Below are positions 27,788 to 35,908 of a stretch of 39,455 nt of DNA, in pieces. Each line of letters starts with the position of its first letter. Position 1 is the first letter of the stretch. The stretch comes from Tissierella sp. P1 (GTDB lineage Bacteria; Bacillota; Clostridia; Tissierellales; Tissierellaceae). Location of the stretch: assembly GCF_002266425.1 (NCBI RefSeq), contig NZ_NPMN01000033.1:1-39455 (forward strand), in the 5' to 3' direction. Position numbers and translations under genes: made by a program. The notes below the pieces were generated by a model. That model was not told the DNA's origin. It worked only from the letters and a program-made list of their open reading frames with translations, and searched no databases.

Positions 27788-28401
27788 CGATAGAAGAATT
27801 AAGAGTATTGATAACCGCTAAAACAGAAGGATTACGGGAAGGGATAAACAAAGCTACGAGTAGATTAAAAGGATTTAAAAAGTCTTCCAGCGATGCAAGT
27901 TCTGCTGTTAATAAAAATGTTCAAAATATGAAAAATCAATATGATCAACTAATTAAGAAGTTAGATAATGTAAACGCTCAAGCAGAGTTACAGCAAAAGA
28001 AACTAGCAGAATTAAGGGGAAAGTATTCTAGATTCAGTGTGTTAGGGCAAGATAGCCCAAAGGCAATGAAGTTACAAGAACAAATATTAAGAACAGAGTC
28101 AAGATTGCACAATTTAATATCTACCTCAGATAAAACAGTAGGGAAAATATCGGAACTTGAAAGCAAAATGAATAGTGCTGGCAATTCTACAGAAAAGGCC
28201 AACAATAGATTTAAAAGTTTAAAAGATAAACTTGAACAGATAAAGGATAAGTTCCGGCAAACTGGTAGGAGTGCTGAAAAATCAACTGGGAAAATAGCCG
28301 GGTTCGCTAATATGTTAAATAAGTCATTTATGAGGATTCTTAAGAGAATCTTCATTTATAACTTAATTTATAAAATGATTAGAGGCTTATTAATTATATG
28401 A
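27784..28401 (+). CDS. Tape measure protein, N-terminal part (frameshifted gene)
   Basis: The TTG start encodes TIEELRVLITAKTEGLREGI, a standard tape-measure opening, then a long coiled coil (about 40-150). It ends LKRIFIYNLIYKMIRGLLII and a stop. In intact homologues this region runs on as RGL-INYMNGALKTN. That continuation is present in the other frame from 28386. A single base missing near 28386 (GGCTT where GGCCTT would restore the frame) explains the break. Translation might restart at the overlapping ATG (ATATGA). Confidence 0.85.
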   Translation: MTIEELRVLITAKTEGLREGINKATSRLKGFKKSSSDASSAVNKNVQNMKNQYDQLIKKLDNVNAQAELQQKKLAELRGKYSRFSVLGQDSPKAMKLQEQILRTESRLHNLISTSDKTVGKISELESKMNSAGNSTEKANNRFKSLKDKLEQIKDKFRQTGRSAEKSTGKIAGFANMLNKSFMRILKRIFIYNLIYKMIRGLLII

Positions 28402-30467
28402 ATGGAGCTTTGAAAACTAATAATCAGTTTGCTAATTCTTTTAACGCCATCAGAACTAACCTTAGAGTAGCATTTCAACCTATATATGATTTTATTCTAC
28501 CTGCTATCAATGCACTTATGAGAGGACTAGCAACTCTTACAACATATATAGCGAACTTCACATCTGCTTTATTTGGTAAAACATATAAGCAATCATATGA
28601 TGCTGCTAAAGGCATAGAGACTGCTAAGAAAGCTATGGATGGGTATGGATCATCTGCTAAAAAAACAAAAGGTCAACTCGCAAGCTTCGATGAAATCAAT
28701 ACAGTGAACACCGACAAAGAAGGTAGCGCTGGCGGAGCTAATGATTTTGAGATGGAAATGCCTGACTTAACAGAAATTGACGAAGGGCCTATTGAAAAAT
28801 TAAAAAAAACATTAGCCGAACTATTCAAACCTTTTAAAGATGCATGGAATACTGAAGGACAAAATACAATCAATAGTATTAAAAGAGCGTTTCAAAACAT
28901 TAAGGAAGTAGTGGAAAGCGTAGGTAAAAGCTTCAAAGAAGTTTGGACTGGCGGTAGCGGGAAAGATGTACTGGAATCCCTGCTTAGATTACTTCAATTA
29001 ATATTGAACATAGTTGGAGATGTAGCTGCTGAATTTAAGAAAGCATGGGAAAATAATGATAATGGAACAAGATTAATCCAAAGTGTTTTCAACGCTTTAC
29101 AAAATGTACTTTTATTAATAGAAAGCATAGGTAATAGTTGGCGAGAAGTATGGAACAATGGTACTGGTCAAAAAATGATAGAATACATCCTAGGAATATT
29201 GACACAGATATTTGATTTGGTAGGAAATATAGCTGAAAGTTTTAGAATAGCGTGGGAAACAAATGACACAGGAACAAAGATTCTTCAAGGCATAGCAGAT
29301 ACATTAAATATAATTCTTGGAATATTTGAAAGTATCGGAGAATCGTTAAATAAGGTATGGGGCGAAGTAGGGCAAGATATAGCTAATACTTTTATGAAAA
29401 TTTTAGAATCTAGTATATCTATATTAAAGAAAGTGGCAGAAGGGTTTAAAGAGATATGGGATAGAGGTGGACAACATCTATTTGAAAGTTTAATTAAATT
29501 AGGTGCAAAAATATTTGAGATAGCAGGTTTTATTTATACTGAGTTTGTTGCTCCTTTCGTGATGTGGTTTGTCGAAAAAATTTCTCCGGCTATTGGTGTT
29601 GTGCTAGATTGGATAGCAAAGCTAGTTGATGGATTAATTTGGCTACTTGATGAATTCTTGAATCTACTAAAAGGAATAAAAGAAGGTAAATTAGGAGAAT
29701 TCTTTGTTGCGTTATGGGACGGCATAAAGAAAAAAACAGAAGACACTTGGAATGCAATTAAAACTTTCCTAGTAGATAAAATATGGAATCCTATTAAAAA
29801 TATAGCTAAAACAATATGGGAAGGCATAAAGAAACACATATTAGATCCAATTCAACAATCATGGACTAATTTAAAACAAATATGGGATAATATCAAGTCT
29901 TATATTTTGACGAAGTGGACAGAGATAAAAAATGGTATTTCTAATATAAAAAATAATCTAGTAGAAGCTATTAAGTCACCTTTCATTATTGCTAAGGATT
30001 GGATAGATGGATTAATCAAAGATGCTTTTAATTGGGGCAAGAACTTAATTGGCAATATAGTAGATGGGATAACATCTATGGTAGGCAAGGTTAAGGATGC
30101 AGTAGGAAATGTCATAGGTGCGATAGCTAATAAATTACAATTTAATTCTCCCGCCAAAGAAGGCCCGGGGAAATATGCCGATAGGTGGATGCCTAATTTA
30201 ATGAATATGTTAGCTGAAGGTATAGAGGATAATGTCTATAAAGTTAGTGCAGCTGTAGATATTACTGCTAATACATTAAGCGGAGTACAGAAAGCCGATA
30301 ATACAAGTTCAATAATTAATGCAATTAGTGGGGCATTAGGTAATTCAAATTCAAGTGGAGACACGACAATTATAGTAAAAATAGGAGAAGACACTATAAC
30401 TGAAAAAGTAGTATCTAATATAAATCGTCAAAACCGTATAAGCGGTAAAACAGTTATAACAGTATAG
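28398..30467 (+). CDS. Tape measure protein, main part (frameshifted gene)
   Basis: This 689-aa remainder sets tail length and is probably ejected with DNA. It starts MNGALKTNNQFANSFNAIRT, with hydrophobic helices at about 25-55. A series of roughly 35-residue repeats follows, each ending SxxxxW (SFKEVW, EFKKAW, SWREVW, SFRIAW, SLNKVW; about 165-315). More helices and FNSPAKEGPGKYADRW follow, a motif common near tape-measure C-termini. The final stretch IGEDTITEKVVSNINRQNRI is nearly repeated by the 72-aa gene downstream. With the upstream part the protein would be about 894 aa. Confidence 0.87.
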   Translation: MNGALKTNNQFANSFNAIRTNLRVAFQPIYDFILPAINALMRGLATLTTYIANFTSALFGKTYKQSYDAAKGIETAKKAMDGYGSSAKKTKGQLASFDEINTVNTDKEGSAGGANDFEMEMPDLTEIDEGPIEKLKKTLAELFKPFKDAWNTEGQNTINSIKRAFQNIKEVVESVGKSFKEVWTGGSGKDVLESLLRLLQLILNIVGDVAAEFKKAWENNDNGTRLIQSVFNALQNVLLLIESIGNSWREVWNNGTGQKMIEYILGILTQIFDLVGNIAESFRIAWETNDTGTKILQGIADTLNIILGIFESIGESLNKVWGEVGQDIANTFMKILESSISILKKVAEGFKEIWDRGGQHLFESLIKLGAKIFEIAGFIYTEFVAPFVMWFVEKISPAIGVVLDWIAKLVDGLIWLLDEFLNLLKGIKEGKLGEFFVALWDGIKKKTEDTWNAIKTFLVDKIWNPIKNIAKTIWEGIKKHILDPIQQSWTNLKQIWDNIKSYILTKWTEIKNGISNIKNNLVEAIKSPFIIAKDWIDGLIKDAFNWGKNLIGNIVDGITSMVGKVKDAVGNVIGAIANKLQFNSPAKEGPGKYADRWMPNLMNMLAEGIEDNVYKVSAAVDITANTLSGVQKADNTSSIINAISGALGNSNSSGDTTIIVKIGEDTITEKVVSNINRQNRISGKTVITV

Positions 30468-30478
30468 GAGGGATGCAG

Positions 30479-30835
30479 ATGGCTATGATTAGTATTGATG
30501 GTGTAGACTTACCTGCACCTTCTGATTACGATACACCTAATTTTAATTTGCATTCAGATGATTCTCATAGAAACGAATTAGGCGAAGGTATCTTTTATTT
30601 AGTAAGAAGTGATATTTATAAATTGGAACTAAAGTGGAAAGGTATAACAAGTCCGGAGGTAGCGTTGATTAAAAGTGCAATTTCACCCCCAGAATTCAAA
30701 GTTACTATAATAACTGAAATAGGAAGGATTACTAAAATAATGTATCCAGGTGATAGAAGTCAAAAGATGGTTAAATATAGTGAGGATATTGATAAAATCA
30801 GATGGGACTTTAGTGTTAATCTGACAGAGGTATAG
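30479..30835 (+). CDS. Small tail protein (DUF6711-like)
   Basis: This 118-aa protein, MAMISIDGVDLPAPSDYD then SHRNELGEGIFYLVRSDIYK and MYPGDRS, resembles DUF6711-type proteins found between tape measure and tail-tip genes. It may be a distal tail component. I start at 30479, 6 nt after AGGAGGG; the ATG at 30473 is in the ribosome site. The last strand ends SVNLTEV. Confidence 0.72.
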   Translation: MAMISIDGVDLPAPSDYDTPNFNLHSDDSHRNELGEGIFYLVRSDIYKLELKWKGITSPEVALIKSAISPPEFKVTIITEIGRITKIMYPGDRSQKMVKYSEDIDKIRWDFSVNLTEV

Positions 30836-30847
30836 TGAGGTGAGAAT

Positions 30848-31066
30848 ATGGAAGATATACTAAAAGAGATATTATATGAATTAAAGAAAATTAACCATAT
30901 ATTAGATAAAAATACAGGACTTAAAGAAGTATTGGAGAACATAGCGGATTCTAATAGTTACAAGGTTATAACTGTTACTATAGGTGAAGATGTTATTTGT
31001 GAAAATGTTATAGATAATATAAATAAGGAAAATAGGATAAGTGGTAAAACAGTAATAACAATTTAG
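30848..31066 (+). CDS. Stand-alone copy of the tape-measure C-terminal motif (72 aa)
   Basis: The N-terminal half is a helix (LKEILYELKKINHILDKN). The C-terminal 35 residues (VTIGEDVICENVIDNINKEN then RISGKTVITI) closely follow the end of the tape measure: IGED, NIN and NRISGKTVIT are shared in register. GTGAGGTGAGA precedes the ATG. It could compete for or share the partner that binds the tape-measure tail end, such as the tail tip or a chaperone. That is inference from the duplication. Confidence 0.7.
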   Translation: MEDILKEILYELKKINHILDKNTGLKEVLENIADSNSYKVITVTIGEDVICENVIDNINKENRISGKTVITI

Positions 31067-31077
31067 GAGGAATTCAA

Positions 31078-31269
31078 ATGAAGAATGGTAATAAAAAACA
31101 AAAAGAAAAAAGCCTAAATATTGATAGGCTAATTTCTTCTGATGGTAAAAATGTTTTTGATTTAAAAACGGGCGAATTCACTCTTGAAGAGAGAATTCAA
31201 GAGCAGCCAAAAAAAATAAGTCAATTAACCGCGGATGTAATTGAATGTGGGTTAATTGTTTCTAAGTGA
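31078..31269 (+). CDS. Small tail-region protein (63 aa)
   Basis: MKNGNKKQKEKSLNIDRLIS is followed by VFDLKTGEFTLEERIQEQPK and a hydrophobic end (VIECGLIVSK). TTAGGAGG precedes the ATG, so translation is likely. It overlaps the end of the leftward zinc-ribbon gene by 18 bp. No family is recognised. Confidence 0.6.
   Translation: MKNGNKKQKEKSLNIDRLISSDGKNVFDLKTGEFTLEERIQEQPKKISQLTADVIECGLIVSK
31209..31258 (-). terminator. Leftward intrinsic terminator of the minus-strand moron
   Basis: CAATTAACC (31222-31230) and GGTTAATTG (31250-31258) form a perfect 9-bp stem. Leftward, eight T (31216-31209) follow after a 5-nt gap. The loop is 19 nt, so strength is moderate. Confidence 0.55.
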
Positions 31270-31458
31270 ATCACACCTTAAAAACACAGCTTTACAATTT
31301 GTACAGCCATAAACATCTACAGGTAGCCCAGATGTAGCAAGGAATTCTGCTGGTGTCTTAGATGTGTCTACTTGTGTAAGCACATAGGATGTCGCTCCAT
31401 TGGTGGTATGCACTTTTCCCACGGTGTTATTACCACAAAAATTACATTTAATGTTCAT
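31252..31458 (-). CDS. Zinc-ribbon protein on the opposite strand, probable moron (68 aa)
   Basis: MNIKCNFCGNNTVGKVH and YGCTNCKAVFLRCDS form a two-CxxC zinc ribbon; the middle (TSKTPAEFLATSGLPVDV) is a loop or domain of unknown type. The ATG at 31458 lies 8 nt after AGAAGGGGG; a GTG at 31467 falls inside that site. It has a leftward promoter and terminator of its own while all neighbours read rightward. It is probably expressed in the lysogen. Function unknown. Confidence 0.75.
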   Translation of the reverse strand: MNIKCNFCGNNTVGKVHTTNGATSYVLTQVDTSKTPAEFLATSGLPVDVYGCTNCKAVFLRCDSLRNN

Positions 31459-31481
31459 ATTATTCACCCCCTTCTAGGTAA

Positions 31482-31510
31482 ATAATACCATAAGGGGGAA
31501 TTTTCAACAA
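31482..31510 (-). promoter_or_regulatory. Leftward promoter of the zinc-ribbon moron
   Basis: TTGTTG (31510-31505) and TATTAT (31487-31482) are separated by 17 bp, placing the start site just before the ribosome site. Confidence 0.65.
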
Positions 31511-31526
31511 CAAAGGCGGTGAATAT

Positions 31527-33461
31527 ATGTATCCAGTATCACAAGACTTTCAAGAGAAAATCAAAAAAAGAAGTGGAACGTTTGAAACTAAAATACAAAT
31601 ACAACATTCGAAAGGTGTCTTGGATATAACTGATAAAGAGTTAGCCCAAGGCACCTTAATTTATACAGAAAGCTCTCAAGCAGGAGAGGAATTTACTATA
31701 GGCAGTACAGTAGCTAGTGATATATCCTTTACTATATTAAACAAAGAAGAATATAAAGATATAAATTTCATGAGAGCAACTGTATTCTGCAATATAGGGC
31801 TACTTGTAAAAGAGGGAGCGGATGCACATTTTCTGCAACCCTCACAACCTTCCAAGATGCCTAGATTTGATGAAAAATGGGAGTATGTTCCTTTAGGACG
31901 TTTCAATATTGACTATGTAAATATTCAGAGAAACTCAATAGAACTCAAAGCTATAGATAATATGATTAATTTAGATAAGCCTTATAGCCTATCTAAACTA
32001 TCTTATCCTGCAACGCTATATCAAATATACGTAAATGCCTGTAATGTATGCGATGTATTACCAGGAACAACATCATTTTCTAATATGCACTATGTAGTAA
32101 AAAATAGACCTGATGGAGATTTGACTTTCCGAGATGTATTAGGATATGTAGCAGAATTAGCAGGGTGCTTTGCTAAAACGAATAGAAATGGAGCTATAAC
32201 CTTAGAATGGTATAAACCTAGCGGAATAACATTAGGTCCTGCAAACCGTTTCGACTTTAAGGCAAGTGATGATCTAGTACAAATTAAAGGGATTATGGCA
32301 ACGGTAGAAGATACAACATATCTAGCAGGAAGTGAAGATTATGCAATAGATTTAAGTGAGAATCCACTTCTGCAAGGTGGGTATGAGACTGTATTGCCTA
32401 ATGTATTTAACAATGTAAAAAATACAGTATTTACCCCTTACACGAGTAACTGGCAAGGTAATCCAGCTATACAAGCAGGAGATATAATAACACAGATAGA
32501 TAGGGATGGCAAAGAATATAATACTCTTGTAACTAAATCCATCTACAAATACAGAGGTAGAAGCACTCTTGAAGCTAAAGGACTACCTGAAATTTCTAAA
32601 GGTTATAAAGGCTCTACTAATAGAAAAATAGCACAGATAAAAAGAGCAGTAGAAAAGGAAGTAGGAGATAAACTTACTAATCTAGAACAAGCACAATTGA
32701 ATGCAACCGAATTAATGGCAAATATGCTTGGTGGATATAAGACTACTATAAAATATGAAAGTGACCCTGATTATGCAAGGTTTGGCATGGGTGAGTTTAT
32801 CCATGATAGCCCACAGTTATCCGATTCTACTAAAATATGGAAATGGGGGCCTGGTGGGTTTGGACACTCTAGTGATGGAGGTTTAACATGGCCTACAGCT
32901 ATTACTGCCGACGGATCTATCGTTGCTATGCTAGTAGCTGCTAATATAGTAACTGCTAATATGGTTCAAACTGGAATATTAACAAGTGAAGATGGAAATT
33001 CTTGGTTTAATTTAGACAATGGAATATTAAGAATAAGTCATGGTGGAAATGTTTATTCACAAGCTGATATAAATGGTTTTGGTAAGAATTATGGCAATGG
33101 CATGGTTAGTTATTTGAATGATATTTTTGTACATTATGAAAATTCATCTAATGAACTTAAGCCTAGTCCATCAACCACTAGGGTTTATTTACCCACTCGT
33201 TTTAGAAATAGAAATATATCTGTATCTTTAGGCGCTGGCAATACTTACTGGAGAGTTGGAAATTTAAGAACAGGTGGCGCTGTATCTAGGCTCGTTAATT
33301 GGATAGAAACAATATACGAAGTGAATACAGTAAATACTAATACTACTACACCATATATTGATATAAATTCATATATTCATTATGTTGAATATTATGATGA
33401 CGGAACTTCACTTGATAGGTATATTTTATCTGGGTTTGTATTAATTGTAATTGGGGAGTGA
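31527..33461 (+). CDS. Tail-tip / baseplate hub structural protein (Tal-like, 644 aa)
   Basis: The N-terminus (MYPVSQDFQEKIKKRSGTFE) and beta-rich domains with WEYVPLGRFNIDYVNIQRNS and FRDVLGYVAELAGCFAKTNR are typical of hub-like minor structural proteins that combine gp27-like tail-tip domains. About residues 355-410 form a helical linker. Then KTTIKYESDPDYARFGMGEF and DGSIVAMLVAANIVTANMV match the C-terminal modules of phage tail spikes and host-specificity proteins. The last 130 residues are a variable beta domain, perhaps receptor-contacting. GGCGGTGA precedes the ATG. Confidence 0.78.
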   Translation: MYPVSQDFQEKIKKRSGTFETKIQIQHSKGVLDITDKELAQGTLIYTESSQAGEEFTIGSTVASDISFTILNKEEYKDINFMRATVFCNIGLLVKEGADAHFLQPSQPSKMPRFDEKWEYVPLGRFNIDYVNIQRNSIELKAIDNMINLDKPYSLSKLSYPATLYQIYVNACNVCDVLPGTTSFSNMHYVVKNRPDGDLTFRDVLGYVAELAGCFAKTNRNGAITLEWYKPSGITLGPANRFDFKASDDLVQIKGIMATVEDTTYLAGSEDYAIDLSENPLLQGGYETVLPNVFNNVKNTVFTPYTSNWQGNPAIQAGDIITQIDRDGKEYNTLVTKSIYKYRGRSTLEAKGLPEISKGYKGSTNRKIAQIKRAVEKEVGDKLTNLEQAQLNATELMANMLGGYKTTIKYESDPDYARFGMGEFIHDSPQLSDSTKIWKWGPGGFGHSSDGGLTWPTAITADGSIVAMLVAANIVTANMVQTGILTSEDGNSWFNLDNGILRISHGGNVYSQADINGFGKNYGNGMVSYLNDIFVHYENSSNELKPSPSTTRVYLPTRFRNRNISVSLGAGNTYWRVGNLRTGGAVSRLVNWIETIYEVNTVNTNTTTPYIDINSYIHYVEYYDDGTSLDRYILSGFVLIVIGE

Positions 33462-33465
33462 TTTC

Positions 33466-33789
33466 ATGTTAATATATAATAAAATTACTGGCATAATATT
33501 TAGGAAAATTACACCTGACGATATGATAGATGCTTACAGAAATCATTATTCTAAAAATTTAGATATAGATATTATTCAAGAACATTTTGATATAGATATA
33601 AATAAATACTATATAAAAGACAAACTTCCGATAATGTTTAAAGATTATGAACTTAAAGAGTTGGAGTTGCATGGGAAAATTTTATCAGAAGAAGAAAGAA
33701 TATTAGAGAGCATGAAACCTTCAATACAAGAAATTGAAGATGCAGAGATGGCCATAAGAGTATTATCTATATTAGAGGGGGTGCTATGA
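33466..33789 (+). CDS. Small tail-region protein (107 aa)
   Basis: It starts MLIYNKITGIIFRKITPDDM and is acidic and helical in its second half (LSEEERILESMKPSIQEIED). GGGGAGTGAT precedes the ATG at 33466; a longer frame to 33451 overlaps the hub gene. Its role is unknown, perhaps an accessory fibre-region protein. It overlaps the next ATG (ATGA). Confidence 0.65.
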   Translation: MLIYNKITGIIFRKITPDDMIDAYRNHYSKNLDIDIIQEHFDIDINKYYIKDKLPIMFKDYELKELELHGKILSEEERILESMKPSIQEIEDAEMAIRVLSILEGVL

Positions 33790-33980
33790 TGAATATATTA
33801 ACTCAAAAACTGATTCAATCTTTTACAGTTCTACACTACTACTATTTAATTGACAACACAAAAGGCAGAAGCTTAGAACAGGTACCAGAACATATAAGAA
33901 GTGAAGTTGAGATATTAGCAAATGAAAGATATGTCAATGAGTATTTGGCTAGGGTTGGTGAGTTAGATAATGGCATATAA
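33786..33980 (+). CDS. Small tail-region protein with VPE motif (64 aa)
   Basis: MNILTQKLIQSFTVLHYYYL then SLEQVPEHIRSEVEIL: a helix followed by a xVPxxxRxxV segment also seen in CD1375-type and XkdX-type small phage proteins. AGAGGGGGTG is upstream. It overlaps both neighbours. Function unknown. Confidence 0.6.
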   Translation: MMNILTQKLIQSFTVLHYYYLIDNTKGRSLEQVPEHIRSEVEILANERYVNEYLARVGELDNGI

Positions 33981-34188
33981 TACAAAATCAATAATCAAGG
34001 ACGTTAATGGAAAGCCGGTACCCCAATATTGGAATACTGAAACTCAAAGATATGAAGTAATAGAAAGTGAAAATGGTATGTTAAGAGTAATAATGGTAGA
34101 TAGCCAAGGAAATGAAATACAAAGTCAATCTTTAGTCGACCAAATATCGAATAAACTAGATGAACTTATACAGGTGGTGAGTAAGTAA
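33970..34188 (+). CDS. Short paralogue of the tail fibre N-terminus (72 aa)
   Basis: MAYNTKSIIKDVNGKPVPQY then WNTETQRYEVIE matches the first 30 residues of the next gene (MAYNTKPILVDVDGNPISQY then FNPDTDSYEAVL). The rest, ending SNKLDELIQVV, parallels that protein's start of the coiled coil but stops there. It looks like a truncated tandem duplicate, possibly forming a short adaptor on the same attachment site. One-base overlap with the fibre gene. Confidence 0.7.
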   Translation: MAYNTKSIIKDVNGKPVPQYWNTETQRYEVIESENGMLRVIMVDSQGNEIQSQSLVDQISNKLDELIQVVSK

Positions 34189-35273
34189 TGGCATATAACA
34201 CAAAACCAATATTAGTTGATGTAGATGGAAATCCTATTAGTCAATACTTCAATCCTGATACAGATAGTTACGAGGCTGTTCTAGGTGGAAGTGGAGCTAA
34301 TAGGGTTATTTTGTATAATGCAGATGGTAGTATTAATAATTCACTTTCCCTTGTTCCGATTTTAGACAAGCTTAACCAATTGACTGGAACTGTTATAGAT
34401 GAAGAAACTAGAAAATCTAACGAAATTACTAGGCAATCCAATGAGGATGTTAGAATATCCAATGAAGATATTAGAAATAATAATGAAATTTCAAGGGTAG
34501 AAAATGAAGGTGTTAGAGAAGAAAATGAGTTAAGTCGACAAGAAACTATTAGTGAGTTTAGAGTTTGGGAAGATTATAATAATTCTAAAACTTACAAACC
34601 TCTAAATAAAGTATTTTTCCAAGGAAGTTCTTATATTTGTATATTGGAATCTGCTGGAAATGCGCCAACTAATGAAACTTATTGGTTGATGATAGCGAAA
34701 AAAGGTCAAGATGGTTCTGGAATTGGAGATATGTTAAAAAGTGTTTATGACACCAATGATAATGGAATTGTTGATAATGCCGAAAAGGTAAATGGTTTTA
34801 CTGTAGAAAGTAATGTTCCATCAGATGCAAAATTCACAGATACAATAATAGATGTAGCAAATAATCTTGAAGAAACTGAAATAGGAAAGGCACTAGATGC
34901 TTCTCAAGGAAAAGCATTAAATGACAATAAATTAAATAAAAGTGGGGATACATTAGAAAATTACAGAGAAAAACTAACTACATTAACAGGATTAACTCCT
35001 GATGTAGACTTGTCGCAATCTAATGTATTTAAATTAACTTTAGAAGGTGCTACTACATTATCTATATCTAATCCTAGTATAGATGTATCTCATTCATTTA
35101 CACTTTATTTAATACAAGGTGCTACAGCATACGCTATGACATTTCCTGCAAATGTTAAATGGATGAATGGAGAAATTCCAGATTTATCTACTCCAAACAA
35201 AACATACCGTTTACTGTTTGATACTATAGACGGTGGAGTTACTTGGCATGCTTCTTTTGGAGGTGCATTCTAA
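34188..35273 (+). CDS. Tail fibre protein with carbohydrate-binding-like module (361 aa)
   Basis: The N-terminal attachment domain (about 1-60) is followed by a heptad-like helix in which R-x-x-NE recurs about every 7 residues (RQSNEDV, RISNEDI, RNNNEIS, RVENEGV, REENELS; about 75-120). A CBM5/12-like module follows: FRVWEDYNNSKTYKPLNKVF then YWLMIAKKG. A triple-helical fibre section (ALDASQGKALNDNKL) and a C-terminal beta domain ending DGGVTWHASFGGAF complete it. It probably contacts host surface glycans. GGTGGTGAG precedes the ATG. Confidence 0.75.
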   Translation: MAYNTKPILVDVDGNPISQYFNPDTDSYEAVLGGSGANRVILYNADGSINNSLSLVPILDKLNQLTGTVIDEETRKSNEITRQSNEDVRISNEDIRNNNEISRVENEGVREENELSRQETISEFRVWEDYNNSKTYKPLNKVFFQGSSYICILESAGNAPTNETYWLMIAKKGQDGSGIGDMLKSVYDTNDNGIVDNAEKVNGFTVESNVPSDAKFTDTIIDVANNLEETEIGKALDASQGKALNDNKLNKSGDTLENYREKLTTLTGLTPDVDLSQSNVFKLTLEGATTLSISNPSIDVSHSFTLYLIQGATAYAMTFPANVKWMNGEIPDLSTPNKTYRLLFDTIDGGVTWHASFGGAF

Positions 35274-35908
35274 TGTTAGCTGATAGAATTAGAATGTGTA
35301 GTTTTAGATTAAGTAAAAAAGATGATCCTTTAGGCTCTCCTGGTAATCAAGACTTAATATTAGGAGACATGTCGGCAGGATATTTTGGAACTGTAAACAA
35401 CCTAGTTACTAATACTCAATTAACTAATTTAATGGGAATGACAGCAGGAACTCTATTAGATGCAGAAAACACAGATGTAACATTTCATAAGTTCGCACAT
35501 AAAGGTAGAATATTATTTATTCCAAGCAGACCTATTAAGCACACAATAAGTTGGGATAACATTCAATCTCAAAATGGAGTTAAAGGAAAAGTAATATCTA
35601 TAGATGCTAATATGTATTTGTGTAGATTAATGACTGGTAGTAGACATTATTATACTAGTAATAACTCAATGGCTAATGGTGGAGAATGGTATGACACATT
35701 CTTTAAATTTCATACTACTAACGGTGGAGCATTAACTGATAGTGATATATATGTAGATGGGAATGGAAGTTATACGTTGTGTCAAGAAGTACATTCGTCA
35801 GGTATAGCTAATAGAGTTTTCAGACAAGGTCGTACTTATATGAGTGGTGTCGCCTCTACTTCAGGTGGTAGTTTGGCAGGCTGGCGACCTGTATTGGAGG
35901 TGTTATAA
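35273..35908 (+). CDS. Tail-tip/fibre-associated protein, paralogue 1 (211 aa)
   Basis: This protein and the next share a pattern: GDMSAGYFGTVNN, a TFHKF/TWLKF strand, LFIPSRPIKHTISWD, a CRLMTG/LRLMQG strand, HTT, QEV and a final WRPVLEVL. The glycine/aromatic composition suggests a beta-rich particle protein, possibly a receptor-binding tip with a lectin-like fold. I start at 35273 after GGAGGTG; a frame to 35243 overlaps the fibre gene. Specific family not recognised. Confidence 0.65.
   Translation: MLADRIRMCSFRLSKKDDPLGSPGNQDLILGDMSAGYFGTVNNLVTNTQLTNLMGMTAGTLLDAENTDVTFHKFAHKGRILFIPSRPIKHTISWDNIQSQNGVKGKVISIDANMYLCRLMTGSRHYYTSNNSMANGGEWYDTFFKFHTTNGGALTDSDIYVDGNGSYTLCQEVHSSGIANRVFRQGRTYMSGVASTSGGSLAGWRPVLEVL

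Noticed and set aside
27978..28355. Leftward 125-codon ORF within the tape-measure gene
   Set aside because: It is the complement of a coiled-coil coding region and gives cysteine/leucine-rich low-complexity protein without a ribosome site.
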